Notes: a model not told the origin generated them from the letters alone. Shown: positions 1 through 9,088, numbered from the stretch's first letter. The stretch: 64,000 nt of DNA from Paenibacillus pinihumi DSM 23905 = JCM 16419 (GCF_000422505.1 NZ_AULX01000006.1:372001-436000); one strand, 5' to 3'. Made by a program: numbers and translations.

Positions 1-153
1 TAGTACCGACTCGGAGAGCTCGGGCTTGTTTTTATACAGCAGCTCAATCATATAAATCCGGTTGAAGCCAAAGCGCGCATCTTCCTCCTCGAGCGAGGAC
101 GCTTCGTCTGTCGTCAGCTGTTCATCATCAAGTTCATACTCTTTTTCTTTCAT
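1..153 (-). CDS. N-terminal part of an unrecognised acidic protein (cut by window edge)
   Basis: An open frame starts at ATG 153 behind a strong ribosome site (GGGAGGA about 7 bases upstream) and runs off the left edge, giving 51 residues. The visible part is rich in Glu and Asp over the first 30 residues and then turns into a more helical stretch (FGFNRIYMIELLY). I do not recognise the family. It is divergent from the Hsp90-like gene, with about 285 bp between them that could hold both promoters. An overlapping plus-strand frame of 100 residues is Ser-rich and has no ribosome site, so I treat it as a shadow. Confidence 0.55.
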   Translation of the reverse strand, partial: MKEKEYELDDEQLTTDEASSLEEEDARFGFNRIYMIELLYKNKPELSESVL

Positions 154-437
154 CAAAGGTTCCTCCCATTCCGGAATTCCTGCTCCGGCCTTATGTATTT
201 CACGATGTGGCTTGCAAAAACCTGTCGTTTGCCCAAAAAACAGGTCTTATTTCGTCGAAAATAGGTCGAATTTCACACTTTTTTTAACTGTCCGGAAGAA
301 AGTCTATGCTTACAGAAGCATTTTGAACACAGTCCGGGGTGAAGCGGAACCTGACCTGTTATAATTATTGGATAAAGTATACAGCTATTCAAACGATGCC
401 GGCGCTAGGAGCATTCAGCCCAAAGATAGGAGACGCT

Positions 438-2228
438 ATGTCAAAATCATTGAACTTTCAAGTGAATCTGCAAGGCATGATTGAATTGCTGTCCAACCAC
501 TTATATACGAACCCGGGCGTGTTCATCCGGGAGCTGCTGCAAAATGGAATCGATGCCGTTACTGCGCGTAAAAAGCTTGGCAATGCCTTTGATCCGCGCG
601 TATCGGTCGAACTGCACGGCTCGCGTACGCTGGCTGTGTATGATAACGGAATCGGACTGACGGAGGAGGAGATTCACCAGTTCCTTTCCCAGATCGGGCA
701 TACATCCAAACGGAATAATCCGGACGGGCCCGATGATTATATCGGACAGTTCGGCGTAGGCTTGCTTGCCTGCTTTGTCGTCAGCAACGAGATTGTCGTC
801 ATTACCCGTTCCGCCAAAGAAGGCAGCGTCACACTGGAATGGCGGGGCCGGCCTGACGGCACGTATTCGCTGCGGGAGCTGGAGCAGCAGGCACCTGTAG
901 GAACGACAGTGTACCTGACCTGCAAGGAGAATTTTGAGGAGTATTTTGAGTTTAGCCAGATTGAGCAGCTGATGATCCAGTATGGCTCCTTCCTGCCTGT
1001 TCCTATCTATATTGACAACGGCAGATACGATTACCGGATCAATGAGAAGGTTGCCCCCTGGGATATGACAAGGAGCGAAGCGCTTGAATACGGACGCGCG
1101 CTGCTGAATACCTCCTGTCTGGATGTCATCGAGCTGCGCTCCACGATCGGCGAGGTTAAAGGAATTGCCTACATTTTGCCGTATGCAGTAAGTCTGCAGG
1201 CCGAACGCCAGCATCATGTCTATTTGAAAAATATGCTCATCGCGAACGGACCGAGCAATATATTGCCGCCTTGGGCCTTCTTTGTCACCTGTATTGTCAA
1301 TACGACTGCGCTGCGGCCGACGGCATCCAGGGAAGCTTTCTACGAGAATGATATGCTGCTGGCTGTACAGGACGAACTCGGAGCGTGCATCAAAAATCAT
1401 CTGATTCATCTTGCGGAACACAACCCGGAGTTGCTTCAGCGCATTGTCCGCGTCCACTATATGTCCCTCAAGGCGATGGCAGTCGAGGACAATGAGCTGT
1501 ACCGGTTGTTCATCCCTTATCTCTCCTTCGAGACATCACTTGGCATGATGGAAGCGCAAGAGATTATTGCAAGCGGCAAGCCAGTGCTGCTCACAACAAC
1601 TCTGGATGAATTCCGGCAAATCTCACGGGTTGCAAAAGCCCAGGAACTGCTGGTCGTCAACGGCGGCTATATGCATGACTTTGACCTGATTCGAAGCCTG
1701 GCCGTTACTTACCCGGGGGTTGCGGTGGAGGTTGTGGATTCCGTTGGTTTCTTCAAACGATTCCGGGAGCTGGAGAGAGAAGACATGCGGCAGGCTGCGC
1801 CTTTTCTGAGACAAGCTGACGAGACGCTGCGGAAGTTTCAATGCAGTACCGCCATACGCAGCTTTGAGCCGGCGGATATTCCGGTTATGTATACAACCAA
1901 TGAGGAAATTACATTTTTGCGTATGGCTGAGAGCAGCAGCCAGCAGGTAAACGAGATGTTTGCCGACATCGTCAATATCGTCCGAAATGAAATTTATGAG
2001 CTGCCCATGGCGAAGCTCTGCTTCAACTATAACAATCCGACGATCCGCGAAGTGCTTGATTGTCCGGACACGGATTTGCGCAGGCTCAGCATTGAAATGC
2101 TGTACACACAATCTCTGCTGATGGGCAATTACCCGCTTAGTCAGGAAGAGCTGAAACTGATGAACACCTCCTTCATGAGCTTTCTGAAGCTGGGCCTGAA
2201 CCGGACGGGGGGAGGTCCGATTCAATGA
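438..2228 (+). CDS. HSP90 family ATPase (HtpG-like)
   Basis: Predicted cytoplasmic GHKL-ATPase chaperone of 596 residues. The ATP-binding Bergerat fold is visible near the N-terminus: the helix with Glu/Asn/Asp-Ala (ELLQNGIDA), the Asp-Asn-Gly-Ile-Gly loop (YDNGIGLT), the glycine lid (GQFGVGLLACF) and GTTVYL. The middle domain carries an Arg-Pro-x-Ala-Ser-Arg-Glu stretch (RPTASREAFYEND) as in Hsp90 proteins. It differs from housekeeping HtpG, for example Gln-Asn-Gly in place of Ser-Asn-Ala, and is slightly short. I chose ATG 438 because AGGAGA lies just upstream and the family N-terminus (SLNFQVNLQGMIELLS) begins there; the frame is open further 5'. Its stop overlaps the start of the next gene (ATGA), which suggests translational coupling to a TPR-like partner. 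Confidence 0.9.
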   Translation: MSKSLNFQVNLQGMIELLSNHLYTNPGVFIRELLQNGIDAVTARKKLGNAFDPRVSVELHGSRTLAVYDNGIGLTEEEIHQFLSQIGHTSKRNNPDGPDDYIGQFGVGLLACFVVSNEIVVITRSAKEGSVTLEWRGRPDGTYSLRELEQQAPVGTTVYLTCKENFEEYFEFSQIEQLMIQYGSFLPVPIYIDNGRYDYRINEKVAPWDMTRSEALEYGRALLNTSCLDVIELRSTIGEVKGIAYILPYAVSLQAERQHHVYLKNMLIANGPSNILPPWAFFVTCIVNTTALRPTASREAFYENDMLLAVQDELGACIKNHLIHLAEHNPELLQRIVRVHYMSLKAMAVEDNELYRLFIPYLSFETSLGMMEAQEIIASGKPVLLTTTLDEFRQISRVAKAQELLVVNGGYMHDFDLIRSLAVTYPGVAVEVVDSVGFFKRFRELEREDMRQAAPFLRQADETLRKFQCSTAIRSFEPADIPVMYTTNEEITFLRMAESSSQQVNEMFADIVNIVRNEIYELPMAKLCFNYNNPTIREVLDCPDTDLRRLSIEMLYTQSLLMGNYPLSQEELKLMNTSFMSFLKLGLNRTGGGPIQ

Positions 2229-3268
2229 AGGAAAGGTTCGATGAGCTGAGAGACAAAATCTGGACCGTTCCGAATGATGCGCAAAAGCTGACACTGATGG
2301 AGGAATCGATTGGGCTGGCCGATCAGTTTCTGGACCGGAGGGAAGCCTACCAGATCCGGATGGAATACATCGATACGGCGCTTGATACCGGCTATCCAGA
2401 GCGGATGCTGGTAGCGTTCAGCTGGTGTATGACCGAATTCGAGAAGAACCCCGGCGATTACAGCGCCTCCTCCATTCTCTGGTATTACAAATGGGTGCTC
2501 GATCATATTTGGCGGTTCCCGCAAATCCCGATGCAGACGATCGAGACACTATTTGATCATTTTAAAGCGAAATGTCTCGAATACGGATATCGTATGGGTT
2601 CTTATCATAAATATAGACATGTGTACGCCTTATCCCGCGGTGATTTGGCAGCCGCCACGGAGAGCTTTGAGGAATGGCGGAAAATCCGCCGCGATGACCT
2701 GTCTGATTGCAGAGCCTGCGACGGGCAGGATATCGGCGTATACCATTTTGCCCTGGGTGAATACGAGGAAGGCTTGCACAAGGTGAAGCCCATCCTGAGC
2801 GGCAAGCTGTCCTGTGCGGAAGTTCCCCAGGTGACGTACAGCAGCGTTCTCATTCCGCTGTTGGAGCTCGGCCGGGAGGAGGAAGCAGAGCTTTATGCCA
2901 AGAAGGGCTACCCGATGCTGGAGGGGCAGCGCTTCATGGATGATTTTGGCCGCTTCCTCTTTTACTATACGATTACGGATCTGGCCCAGGCAGGCCGGGT
3001 ACTGGAGAAAAGCGTACGATTCATAGAACAGACGAAAACGGACTGGCACCGCTTCTTATATCTGGTGTCCGCCCTGGCATTTCTGGAACAGCGGGAGGCC
3101 GCCGGCCGGAAGGCAACGCTCAACATACCGGAATATATAACCTTAGAGTGGACCCGGGAGGAAACTTCCCGGCTTGCCCAGGCATTTGATGTACGCAACC
3201 AGACCTCGCACTGCGCGCTTTATGTGGAAAAGCAGCTGGTGAAAGCCCAGCGTTTAATCTTACGCTAG
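2225..3268 (+). CDS. TPR-like helical protein coupled to the Hsp90 homologue
   Basis: A 347-residue soluble protein built mostly of amphipathic helices. Repeated pairs such as ALSRGDLAAATESFEEW and ALGEYEEGLHKVKPIL have the spacing of tetratricopeptide repeats. No catalytic motif is visible. The ATG overlaps the TGA of the upstream Hsp90-like gene, and the ribosome site (GGGGGGAGG) lies inside that gene's last codons. By inference it is a co-chaperone or client adaptor of the Hsp90-like protein, since eukaryotic Hsp90 partners also use TPR domains. This is contextual, as I cannot identify a named family. Confidence 0.8.
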   Translation: MKERFDELRDKIWTVPNDAQKLTLMEESIGLADQFLDRREAYQIRMEYIDTALDTGYPERMLVAFSWCMTEFEKNPGDYSASSILWYYKWVLDHIWRFPQIPMQTIETLFDHFKAKCLEYGYRMGSYHKYRHVYALSRGDLAAATESFEEWRKIRRDDLSDCRACDGQDIGVYHFALGEYEEGLHKVKPILSGKLSCAEVPQVTYSSVLIPLLELGREEEAELYAKKGYPMLEGQRFMDDFGRFLFYYTITDLAQAGRVLEKSVRFIEQTKTDWHRFLYLVSALAFLEQREAAGRKATLNIPEYITLEWTREETSRLAQAFDVRNQTSHCALYVEKQLVKAQRLILR

Positions 3269-3281
3269 AGGGGGATAACCG

Positions 3282-3599
3282 ATGATCCTTGAGGTTGCCG
3301 TGCTGACCGTTCAGCCCGGCAAGAGCAGTGAATTTGAAAGCCAATTCCGCAAAGCTGTCCGGCTGGTCGCCAGTACCAGGGGTTATATCAGCCACGAGCT
3401 GCAAAAATGTGTGGAAGTGAAAGACAAATATCTCTTGCTTGTGCAATGGGAAACCATCAAGGCCCATTCTGTCGGCTTCAGAACATCGCCTGTATATGAG
3501 GAATGGAAGGCGCTGCTTATGCCCTTCTATGAGATTCCGCCTGTGGAAGAGCATTATATCCGCATTCGTCCAATAGACGACACTTCTCCTCTGCCGTGA
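3282..3599 (+). CDS. Antibiotic biosynthesis monooxygenase (ABM) domain protein
   Basis: A 105-residue single-domain protein of the dimeric alpha/beta-barrel ABM type. The pattern is typical: a first strand (ILEVAVLTVQPGK), a helix with Phe and Glu, then GYISHELQKC, a strand with YLLLVQWETIKAH, and a conserved FRTSPVYEEWKALL segment. Members include small cofactor-free monooxygenases and heme-degrading enzymes, and many have no assigned substrate. The ribosome site is AGAGGGGGAT before ATG. It lies 13 bp after the TPR-like gene and may be its last operon member, and it is followed by a strong terminator. Confidence 0.85.
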   Translation: MILEVAVLTVQPGKSSEFESQFRKAVRLVASTRGYISHELQKCVEVKDKYLLLVQWETIKAHSVGFRTSPVYEEWKALLMPFYEIPPVEEHYIRIRPIDDTSPLP

Positions 3600-3705
3600 G
3601 CGAATATTACTACTGTCACTGTTTGACGTCTCGTATAGCATACGGCACACGGTGTGGCGTTGCATGCGGTGTCCGGCCCCATGGCCTTGAACCGCCAGAT
3701 GCAAC

Positions 3706-3754
3706 AAAGGAGCCTGCATTCTAACCTTACGGCTTGAGTGCAGGCTCCTTTTTT
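3706..3754. terminator. Bidirectional rho-independent terminator
   Basis: A perfect 13-bp inverted repeat (AAAGGAGCCTGCA at 3706-3718, complement at 3739-3751) is followed by T residues on the plus strand and preceded by A residues. It separates the plus-strand ABM gene from the converging SDR gene, so it can serve both. Confidence 0.85.
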
Positions 3755-3781
3755 CATGCATACTTGCTTCATACAGGGTAA

Positions 3782-4630
3782 TCAGTCCAGATTCAGCCCC
3801 GTCTCCTTCAAACTCCAGTTCCAGAGCCGCTCCGCTGCTTCATCATCGGTAGCCTTGGCGCCGAGCTGCTGTACACGCTGCCTGTAGAAGTATTCCCCGC
3901 TCGTTCCCTCTACTTCAGGGCTTACTGACAGGTAAATGGCTGTCTGCGACCCTTGCTCGGCTGTCAGAAAAAACGGCTTCAGCAGCTTGTGTACACTTTG
4001 TCCGAACCCTGTGCTGCGGCTGACCCCGATACTGGTCGCTACGGCTCCCGGATGCAGACAGTTCACAGTCACTGAGGTCCCTTCAAGCCGTTTGGCAAGC
4101 GCACGGGTAAAGAGGATATTCGCCAGCTTGGACTGCGGATAGCCCTTAACCGCATTAAAGCCCTTGCTCAGATGCGGATCATTAAAATGAATGCGGCCTG
4201 CCTTGTACGCTCCAGACGATACGACGACAATCCGCCCCTGCTCTGCCTGCTTGAGCGGCTCAAGCAGCAGCAGCGTGAGCAGAAAATGCCCCAGATGATT
4301 GACGCCCATCATCGATTCGAAGCCGTCAGACGTCAGCTCCCGCTTCAAACTGACGACACCCGCATTGTTCACCAGCACATCGAGCGGCTCATTGCGGGCG
4401 ACAAACTGTGCTGCAAAGCTGCGTATGCTTGCCAACGAGCCCAGATCACACAACATCAGCTCAAGCGAATCGCTGCCGCTGGCCGAACGGGCCTTCTCCA
4501 GCGCCTGCTGGCCGCGTGCTTCATTTCGGCAGAGCATAATGACATGCATGCCCGCCTTGGCAAGTCCAATAGCAGTCTCCAGGCCCATTCCGGCACTGGC
4601 ACCGGTTACGATAGCTGTCTTCCGTTTCAT
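3782..4630 (-). CDS. Short-chain dehydrogenase/reductase (retinol-dehydrogenase-like)
   Basis: NAD(P)-dependent oxidoreductase of 282 residues with the classical SDR layout: the TGASAGMG nucleotide-binding turn at the N-terminus, the NNAG strand, a Ser-Ser-Gly catalytic serine region and the active-site YPQSK (Tyr-x3-Lys). The HPGAVATSIG segment after the active site resembles WWOX/RDH-type SDRs that act on apolar carbonyls or alcohols. Substrate unknown. I chose ATG 4630 because the family N-terminus (MKRKTAIVTG) starts there, although the frame is open for 23 more codons. It precedes an aldo/keto reductase on the same strand, so both may handle carbonyl compounds. Confidence 0.88.
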   Translation of the reverse strand: MKRKTAIVTGASAGMGLETAIGLAKAGMHVIMLCRNEARGQQALEKARSASGSDSLELMLCDLGSLASIRSFAAQFVARNEPLDVLVNNAGVVSLKRELTSDGFESMMGVNHLGHFLLTLLLLEPLKQAEQGRIVVVSSGAYKAGRIHFNDPHLSKGFNAVKGYPQSKLANILFTRALAKRLEGTSVTVNCLHPGAVATSIGVSRSTGFGQSVHKLLKPFFLTAEQGSQTAIYLSVSPEVEGTSGEYFYRQRVQQLGAKATDDEAAERLWNWSLKETGLNLD

Positions 4631-4772
4631 GCGCTCGCCCCATCCCATTCCTATCATAATTAAAACGGCTGATGCACGTTTCAAAAAAACAATAGCCACG
4701 ATACTAATCCTTCAAGCAAGGATGGCTGCCACCATCCGGGATGGACGGGGCAGCCACTATTGCCAAAAGAAT

Positions 4773-5600
4773 TTAAAAATTAAAGTTGTCCGGGTCGGGA
4801 CCAAAACGCTTGTCCTGATTGAGCGCATCCAGACGGTCCATGTCTTCCTGCGACAGGCTGAAGTCGAAGATATCTGCATTCTCTTCAATACGGTGTGCGG
4901 TTACCGATTTCGGTATGGTCACAACACCATGCTGAAGATCCCAGCGAAGTACGATCTGGGCAGGCGATTTCTTGTACTTGCTGCTGAGCTCAGTAAGCAG
5001 CGGAAGATCAAGATTACCCTGCATAAGCGGGCTCCAAGCTTCGAGTTGAATGTTATTTTCCTTACAGAACGCCAAAAGCGGCTTCTGGGTCAACAGCGGA
5101 TGATATTCCACCTGATTGACCATCGGTGTTATTTCGCTGCCATCCTGAAGGTCTTCCAGATGGTGAACATGGAAGTTGCTGACGCCAATCGAGCGCACCA
5201 GGCCGTCCTTGTACAGCTTCTCAAGCGCACGCCAGGTGTCCTTGTATTTGCCTTGTACCGGCCAGTGAATGAGGTACAGATCAAGATAATCAAGACCGAG
5301 CTTGCGGCGGCTCTCTTCGAAAGCCTTCAGCGTCGTGTCATAGCCCTGGTCAGCGTTCCATACCTTGGTTGTCACGAACAAATTGTCCCTTGCAACGCCT
5401 GAATCCTGAATGGCCCGCCCTACACCCTCTTCATTGCCATAGATGGCGGCCGTGTCGATGCTGACATATCCGGTAGAAATCGCATGCTTGACCGAATCCT
5501 CTACTTGTTGTCCTTCATTTACGCGCCATACACCAAGACCCAGCCAAGGCATTTTGACGCCATTACTGAGTACAGTGCTGTCTTTCAAATGCTCCGACAT
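4773..5600 (-). CDS. Aldo/keto reductase (YvgN/methylglyoxal reductase-like)
   Basis: A 275-residue cytosolic NADPH-dependent AKR. The catalytic tetrad is visible: Asp in SIDTAAIYGNE with Tyr four residues on, Lys in VTTKVW and His in DLYLIHWPV. The GVSNF motif and the IPKS/Glu-Asn cofactor segment near the C-terminus (VTIPKSVTAHRIEENADIF) are present. Length and motifs match bacterial 2,5-diketo-gluconate or methylglyoxal reductases. The ribosome site is GGGAGG, 6 nt before ATG. It is transcribed towards the SDR gene with a 140-bp gap. Confidence 0.92.
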   Translation of the reverse strand: MSEHLKDSTVLSNGVKMPWLGLGVWRVNEGQQVEDSVKHAISTGYVSIDTAAIYGNEEGVGRAIQDSGVARDNLFVTTKVWNADQGYDTTLKAFEESRRKLGLDYLDLYLIHWPVQGKYKDTWRALEKLYKDGLVRSIGVSNFHVHHLEDLQDGSEITPMVNQVEYHPLLTQKPLLAFCKENNIQLEAWSPLMQGNLDLPLLTELSSKYKKSPAQIVLRWDLQHGVVTIPKSVTAHRIEENADIFDFSLSQEDMDRLDALNQDKRFGPDPDNFNF

Positions 5601-5783
5601 AATGTACCTCCCAAATCTAGAGTCATAGCGTGAATCCTATTGTAAAGTTTTCCTGCTTCTTCTATTTAAGCATACCCGGGATAGCGGTTTCAAGCGGCCG
5701 CGTTGTATGTTATCCGGATAAGCTCTTTATACTCAATGGTGAAACACCTGTCTTACGAATGGTTTCCGCTTGCCGGACATGCC

Positions 5784-5829
5784 AAAAGACTGTCTGCCTC
5801 AGCATCGGCGCTGAAGCGGGCAGTCTTTT
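5784..5829 (-). terminator. Rho-independent terminator after the HxlR gene
   Basis: A 20-bp stem (5784-5803 with 5810-5829, three non-Watson-Crick positions) and a short loop end in TTTT on the minus strand, 45 bp after the HxlR-type gene. Confidence 0.7.
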
Positions 5830-5873
5830 CAGGCTTGCATTATTGTTCTGTGCAAATCTGTAACAAGGAACAA

Positions 5874-6203
5874 TTATGACTTGCCTTCGCAGTTATCCAA
5901 TGAGATCCACTCCGATGACCAGTCCTCAAGCTCCTTGACGACACCTTCCAATGCCTGCCCCTTATCTGTTAAAGAGTATTCAATGCGTACAGGAGTTTCG
6001 GGATAGACCGCCCGATGTACAATTCCTTCCTGCTCCAGCTCCTTTAGCCGTTCAGACAGCAGCTTCCCGCTGATCGGGAGCGCGCTTTCGATGTTGCAAA
6101 ACCGCTGTGGACCAGACAAAAGCTGATGAATAATCAAGATCGTCCAACGCTTGCTGATCAGCTGCGTCCCTTTCTCCAACTTAGGGCAACATCCCGATTT
6201 CAT
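5874..6203 (-). CDS. HxlR-family (DUF24) redox-type transcriptional regulator
   Basis: A 109-residue winged-helix regulator. The HxlR pattern is clear: an N-terminal Cys-Cys-Pro, then ISKRWTILIIHQLLSGPQRF, the recognition helix SGKLLSERLKELEQEGIV and the wing RIEYSLTDKG. N-terminal cysteines are the thiol switch in Bacillus relatives such as YodB and CatR, which sense quinones and diamide. ATG 6203 is preferred over the upstream GTG because that GTG lies inside the ribosome site (GAGGTG). It is divergent from a DoxX-type gene; in Bacillus subtilis YodB/CatR control the DoxX-type gene catD, so the same wiring is likely here. Confidence 0.88.
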   Translation of the reverse strand: MKSGCCPKLEKGTQLISKRWTILIIHQLLSGPQRFCNIESALPISGKLLSERLKELEQEGIVHRAVYPETPVRIEYSLTDKGQALEGVVKELEDWSSEWISLDNCEGKS

Positions 6204-6311
6204 TTCACTCACCTCTTTGTAATTATTATTATAACAAAACAGTTCATGGTAAGAAAGTTTAAAAAAAATATTTTATATATTGACGTAATTTATTTTATAT
6301 ATTAAACTTTG

Positions 6312-6324
6312 TTACGAAAAGTAA
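6312..6324. promoter_or_regulatory. Candidate HxlR operator
   Basis: TTAC-GAAAA-GTAA is a short inverted repeat between the divergent HxlR and DoxX genes. It lies next to two direct copies of ATTTTATATATT (around 6270-6305). The placement suits a redox-regulator binding site; this is inferred from position and symmetry only. Confidence 0.4.
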
Positions 6325-6467
6325 GTAAGTGATTGGAGGTTAGTTTCTATTCATTCAATTTATTGGTTGCCCAATAAGCCCAGAGTATGAGGGCAGAAGC
6401 TTCGGGTTAAGCTGTTATTTAACCAGATAAACTATATGGATATTACATTTTTTAAGGAGAGAGAAGC

Positions 6468-6860
6468 ATGAATAACAGAATGGAAATCGGTTTGCTATTA
6501 ATCAGAGTTGTACTTGGGATAACATTTGCCATACACGGCTATGACAAGTTCCATTCCGGAATTGATAATACCGCACAATGGTTCGCAAGCATTGGCCTGC
6601 CTCAATTTTTGACCTATGTCGTAGCACTTCTTGAATTGGTCGGCGGAATTTTGCTCACTTTGGGCCTCGCCTCCAGAATTATCAGCGCTTTGTATGCAAT
6701 CATCATGGTCTTTGCAATCTTCATGGTTAAAATTTCTGTCGGATTTATTGGTGGCGCTGAAATTGACCTGGCCCTGTTCGCAATGGCTATCCTGATTGTA
6801 CTGGCCGGCAGCGGCAAGTTCGCCCTGGACAGAGTATTTTTCAATTCCAGCCAAGACTAA
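6468..6860 (+). CDS. DoxX family membrane protein (CatD-like)
   Basis: A 130-residue integral membrane protein with about four hydrophobic segments. The first carries the DoxX-type LLIRVVLGITFAIHGYDKF sequence, followed by WFASIGLP, LELVGGILLTLGL and a last helix ending in AGSGKFALD. In Bacillus such proteins (CatD, MhqP) belong to quinone/thiol stress regulons. The ribosome site is AAGGAGAGAG before ATG. The HxlR-type gene is divergent with a candidate operator between, which supports a role in redox or electrophile stress. Confidence 0.88.
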   Translation: MNNRMEIGLLLIRVVLGITFAIHGYDKFHSGIDNTAQWFASIGLPQFLTYVVALLELVGGILLTLGLASRIISALYAIIMVFAIFMVKISVGFIGGAEIDLALFAMAILIVLAGSGKFALDRVFFNSSQD

Positions 6861-6929
6861 GACTGACTCATAATAAGCAGACCAATGCGGTTCAGCAAGG
6901 CCGTATGGTCATAAGTCTTATTCATATAA

Positions 6930-6960
6930 AGAGCGCCCAACAGGTCATGTTGGGCGCTCT
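6930..6960. terminator. Bidirectional terminator between DoxX and HesB genes
   Basis: A perfect 12-bp stem (AGAGCGCCCAAC at 6930-6941 with its complement at 6949-6960) and a 7-base loop sit between converging genes. Confidence 0.85.
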
Positions 6961-6975
6961 ATTTATATCCGCGTA

Positions 6976-7263
6976 TCAGGAGACGCTCATGACAATATCG
7001 TCATCCTGCTGTCCGTAGCTGATGCGCAGACTTTTATCATCCAGGTACCAGAGATTGTCCTCTTCCATATAGAAAAGTATTCCATCCACCTCATGCTGCA
7101 AGGCGGGCTTGCGCGGCGTATCCTTAACAACACCGAGCGAGAAGCCCGGCTGTACGCTGCCACAGCCTCCGAGCTGAACATAAATTCTCAGGGCATCGCC
7201 AGCTTCTAATAACAGCTCCTGTTTGTACCATTGTGCGGCAGTCGGTTCTACGGTTAAATTCAT
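6976..7263 (-). CDS. HesB/YneR-like iron-sulfur biogenesis fold protein
   Basis: A 95-residue protein with the HesB-like fold: N-terminal VEPTAAQWYKQEL, LRIYVQLGGCGSVQPGFSLG and a C-terminal beta segment with a DNLWYLDDKSLRISY pattern. The C-terminal Cys-x-Cys pair of true A-type Fe-S carriers (IscA/SufA) is absent and only the first conserved Cys region remains. That fits the YneR/YfhF-like subgroup whose role is unsettled. The ribosome site is GGAGG. Confidence 0.8.
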   Translation of the reverse strand: MNLTVEPTAAQWYKQELLLEAGDALRIYVQLGGCGSVQPGFSLGVVKDTPRKPALQHEVDGILFYMEEDNLWYLDDKSLRISYGQQDDDIVMSVS

Positions 7264-7525
7264 TTTCTCCAGCCTCCGTGTGCTTATTTAATCTGAAAGA
7301 TTGCTCTCTGTCAGATATCCGGCAGAAATTTGGCGTTTGGCGTCTTGACTTCAAGTTGAGCCAAGCCTAAATTACCGTTCTCCGAAATTACATGTATCAC
7401 CTTTATTATAATAGCCCATACTTTACAGGGAAATGCTGTTCACGATCTCTTTTTATAAAGAAACAGCCTCAATCGCAATGATTATTTAACAGAGAGCTTT
7501 ACCACAGGGAATAAGCAAATCAGAT

Positions 7526-8911
7526 TTAGGCTTTCCTGACTGCAATCCGGAACGAAATGATAAAGCTCAAGAGTATGAATACCAGTTGAGTAGCCAGAGC
7601 GAGCATAATGCCTGTATACACGCCGCCTTCAAACTGTTCGCTGACTGCAATTAATGCCCCGCCGATCCCGATGCTCACACCCGGAAAAAAAGCATCGACA
7701 AACTGCAGATAGGATGACACTTCACCCTCCTCACCCTGGCGCGCATGCCCCAGTGCGATCGTGCCTGTCGTCGGGTTGGCAAGGCCGATGCCAAATCCGG
7801 TCAGAATCTGGGACAAGATTGCTAATCCAATACCGCCGCGTTCCAGCCCTATAGCCAGAATAACCGCTGATACCCCGACAATCATCAGGCCGACACCGGC
7901 AGTAACCCGCCCCTTTCTTCCGCGCCCCTGGTCTCTTTCATCCAGCTTGGACTGCACCCAGGCGGCAGCTGACCAGCTCAACGCGCCCGCAGCAACGATT
8001 AATCCCGCTACGTCTGCGGTTAGTCCTTTGATTCTCGTCAATCCGAGTACGACATAGCTTTCCGTCGCGATGTAACAGGCCACATAAAAACCTCTGGATA
8101 CAATGGTTGCAGGAAGTCCTTTTTCCAGCCTGAATGTCCCTTCGGGAAGCAGCTTGCGCATCGGCCGGATCATGATGATCAGACCAGCAGCAGCGAGTAC
8201 GATTCCTTCCCACCGGGTCACAAATCCAAGTCCGGATAACAGCATGCCAGTACCGGCTGTCAGCAGAATTGCGTGTCCTTCCTTGCGTCTGCCCTTCGGA
8301 GAATCGTTATCCGGCGCAGCAGCTGTCTGGAGCTTGCGGAAGGACGGAAACGTCAGCCACACGACCAATGCGATCAAAGGCAGAACGAGCCAAAATACAG
8401 ATCTCCACGATACCCATTCAGCCAGCACGCCTGCAATGTACGGACCAATTAGGGCTGGCAATATATATGCACTGGAGAAGGCTGCCAGAATCTTCGGCCT
8501 GAGCGCATCCGGATAGCTGAGTGTAATGCTATAGTACACACAAGTGACAATTGCCCCGGCCCCGAATCCCTGAAGTACCCTTCCTATAATGAGCATCGGC
8601 ATGTTGATTGCAGTAGCCGCAGCCAGAATACCTGCCACGAAAATGGCAATAGACAATGAAATCGTGCGAAATACACCAAGTTTGCCAATTTGCTGCCCGA
8701 TAATCATCGTCCCTAAAATTTGTGACAGCAAAAAAGCACTGAATATCCAACCATATAAATGAATGCCGTTCAGATGCTGTGCCACCTCAGGGGCAATCGT
8801 TGTGATCGCCAAGCCTTCGAAAGCAACCGTCGTAACCGCCAATATAATCCCAATCGTTAAAGAACGATAGCGGGAATCCCATATGCCGGATTTAATTTCG
8901 CTTTTCTGCAT
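7526..8911 (-). CDS. MFS drug-efflux-type transporter
   Basis: A 461-residue polytopic membrane protein of the major facilitator superfamily. The N-terminal part has a first helix with VAFEGLAITTIAPEVAQHL and a loop matching motif A (GQQIGKLGVFRTISLSIA); motif C-like glycine-rich segments (IGPYIAGVLAEWVSWRSVFWLVLP) follow. The pattern fits drug/proton antiporters with about 12-14 helices. ATG 8911 is chosen because GGAGGGATC lies 5-6 bases upstream, though an in-frame ATG exists at 8926. A MarR-type gene is immediately upstream on the same strand, and the intergenic region repeats a motif also found before marR, so repression by that regulator is likely. Confidence 0.88.
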   Translation of the reverse strand: MQKSEIKSGIWDSRYRSLTIGIILAVTTVAFEGLAITTIAPEVAQHLNGIHLYGWIFSAFLLSQILGTMIIGQQIGKLGVFRTISLSIAIFVAGILAAATAINMPMLIIGRVLQGFGAGAIVTCVYYSITLSYPDALRPKILAAFSSAYILPALIGPYIAGVLAEWVSWRSVFWLVLPLIALVVWLTFPSFRKLQTAAAPDNDSPKGRRKEGHAILLTAGTGMLLSGLGFVTRWEGIVLAAAGLIIMIRPMRKLLPEGTFRLEKGLPATIVSRGFYVACYIATESYVVLGLTRIKGLTADVAGLIVAAGALSWSAAAWVQSKLDERDQGRGRKGRVTAGVGLMIVGVSAVILAIGLERGGIGLAILSQILTGFGIGLANPTTGTIALGHARQGEEGEVSSYLQFVDAFFPGVSIGIGGALIAVSEQFEGGVYTGIMLALATQLVFILLSFIISFRIAVRKA

Positions 8912-8942
8912 AGCTGATCCCTCCATTTAATAGTCTTGTCAT

Positions 8943-8954
8943 TAGTTGTTATAG
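8943..8954. promoter_or_regulatory. Candidate MarR operator copy 1 (before the MFS gene)
   Basis: TAGTTGTTATAG, about 30 bp upstream of the MFS start, matches the repeated motif TAGTTG-pyrimidine-pyrimidine-AT-purine found also at 9089 and 9600. Confidence 0.45.
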
Positions 8955-9088
8955 CAAGTAAATAATTAAAATAAATAAACTTCTTTAGAGCTGTAAATAC
9001 TCCCATCCAAATCATACATTCGGGAGAGTATTCATAATCAACACTGCTTTTGAAAGTTTATTTATTTCACTTATAATTGTCTGGACTA

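Noticed and set aside
62-364. 100-residue plus-strand Ser-rich frame
   Set aside because: It overlaps the minus-strand acidic gene start, lacks a ribosome site and shows low-complexity Ser runs from the reverse strand of Glu/Asp codons.
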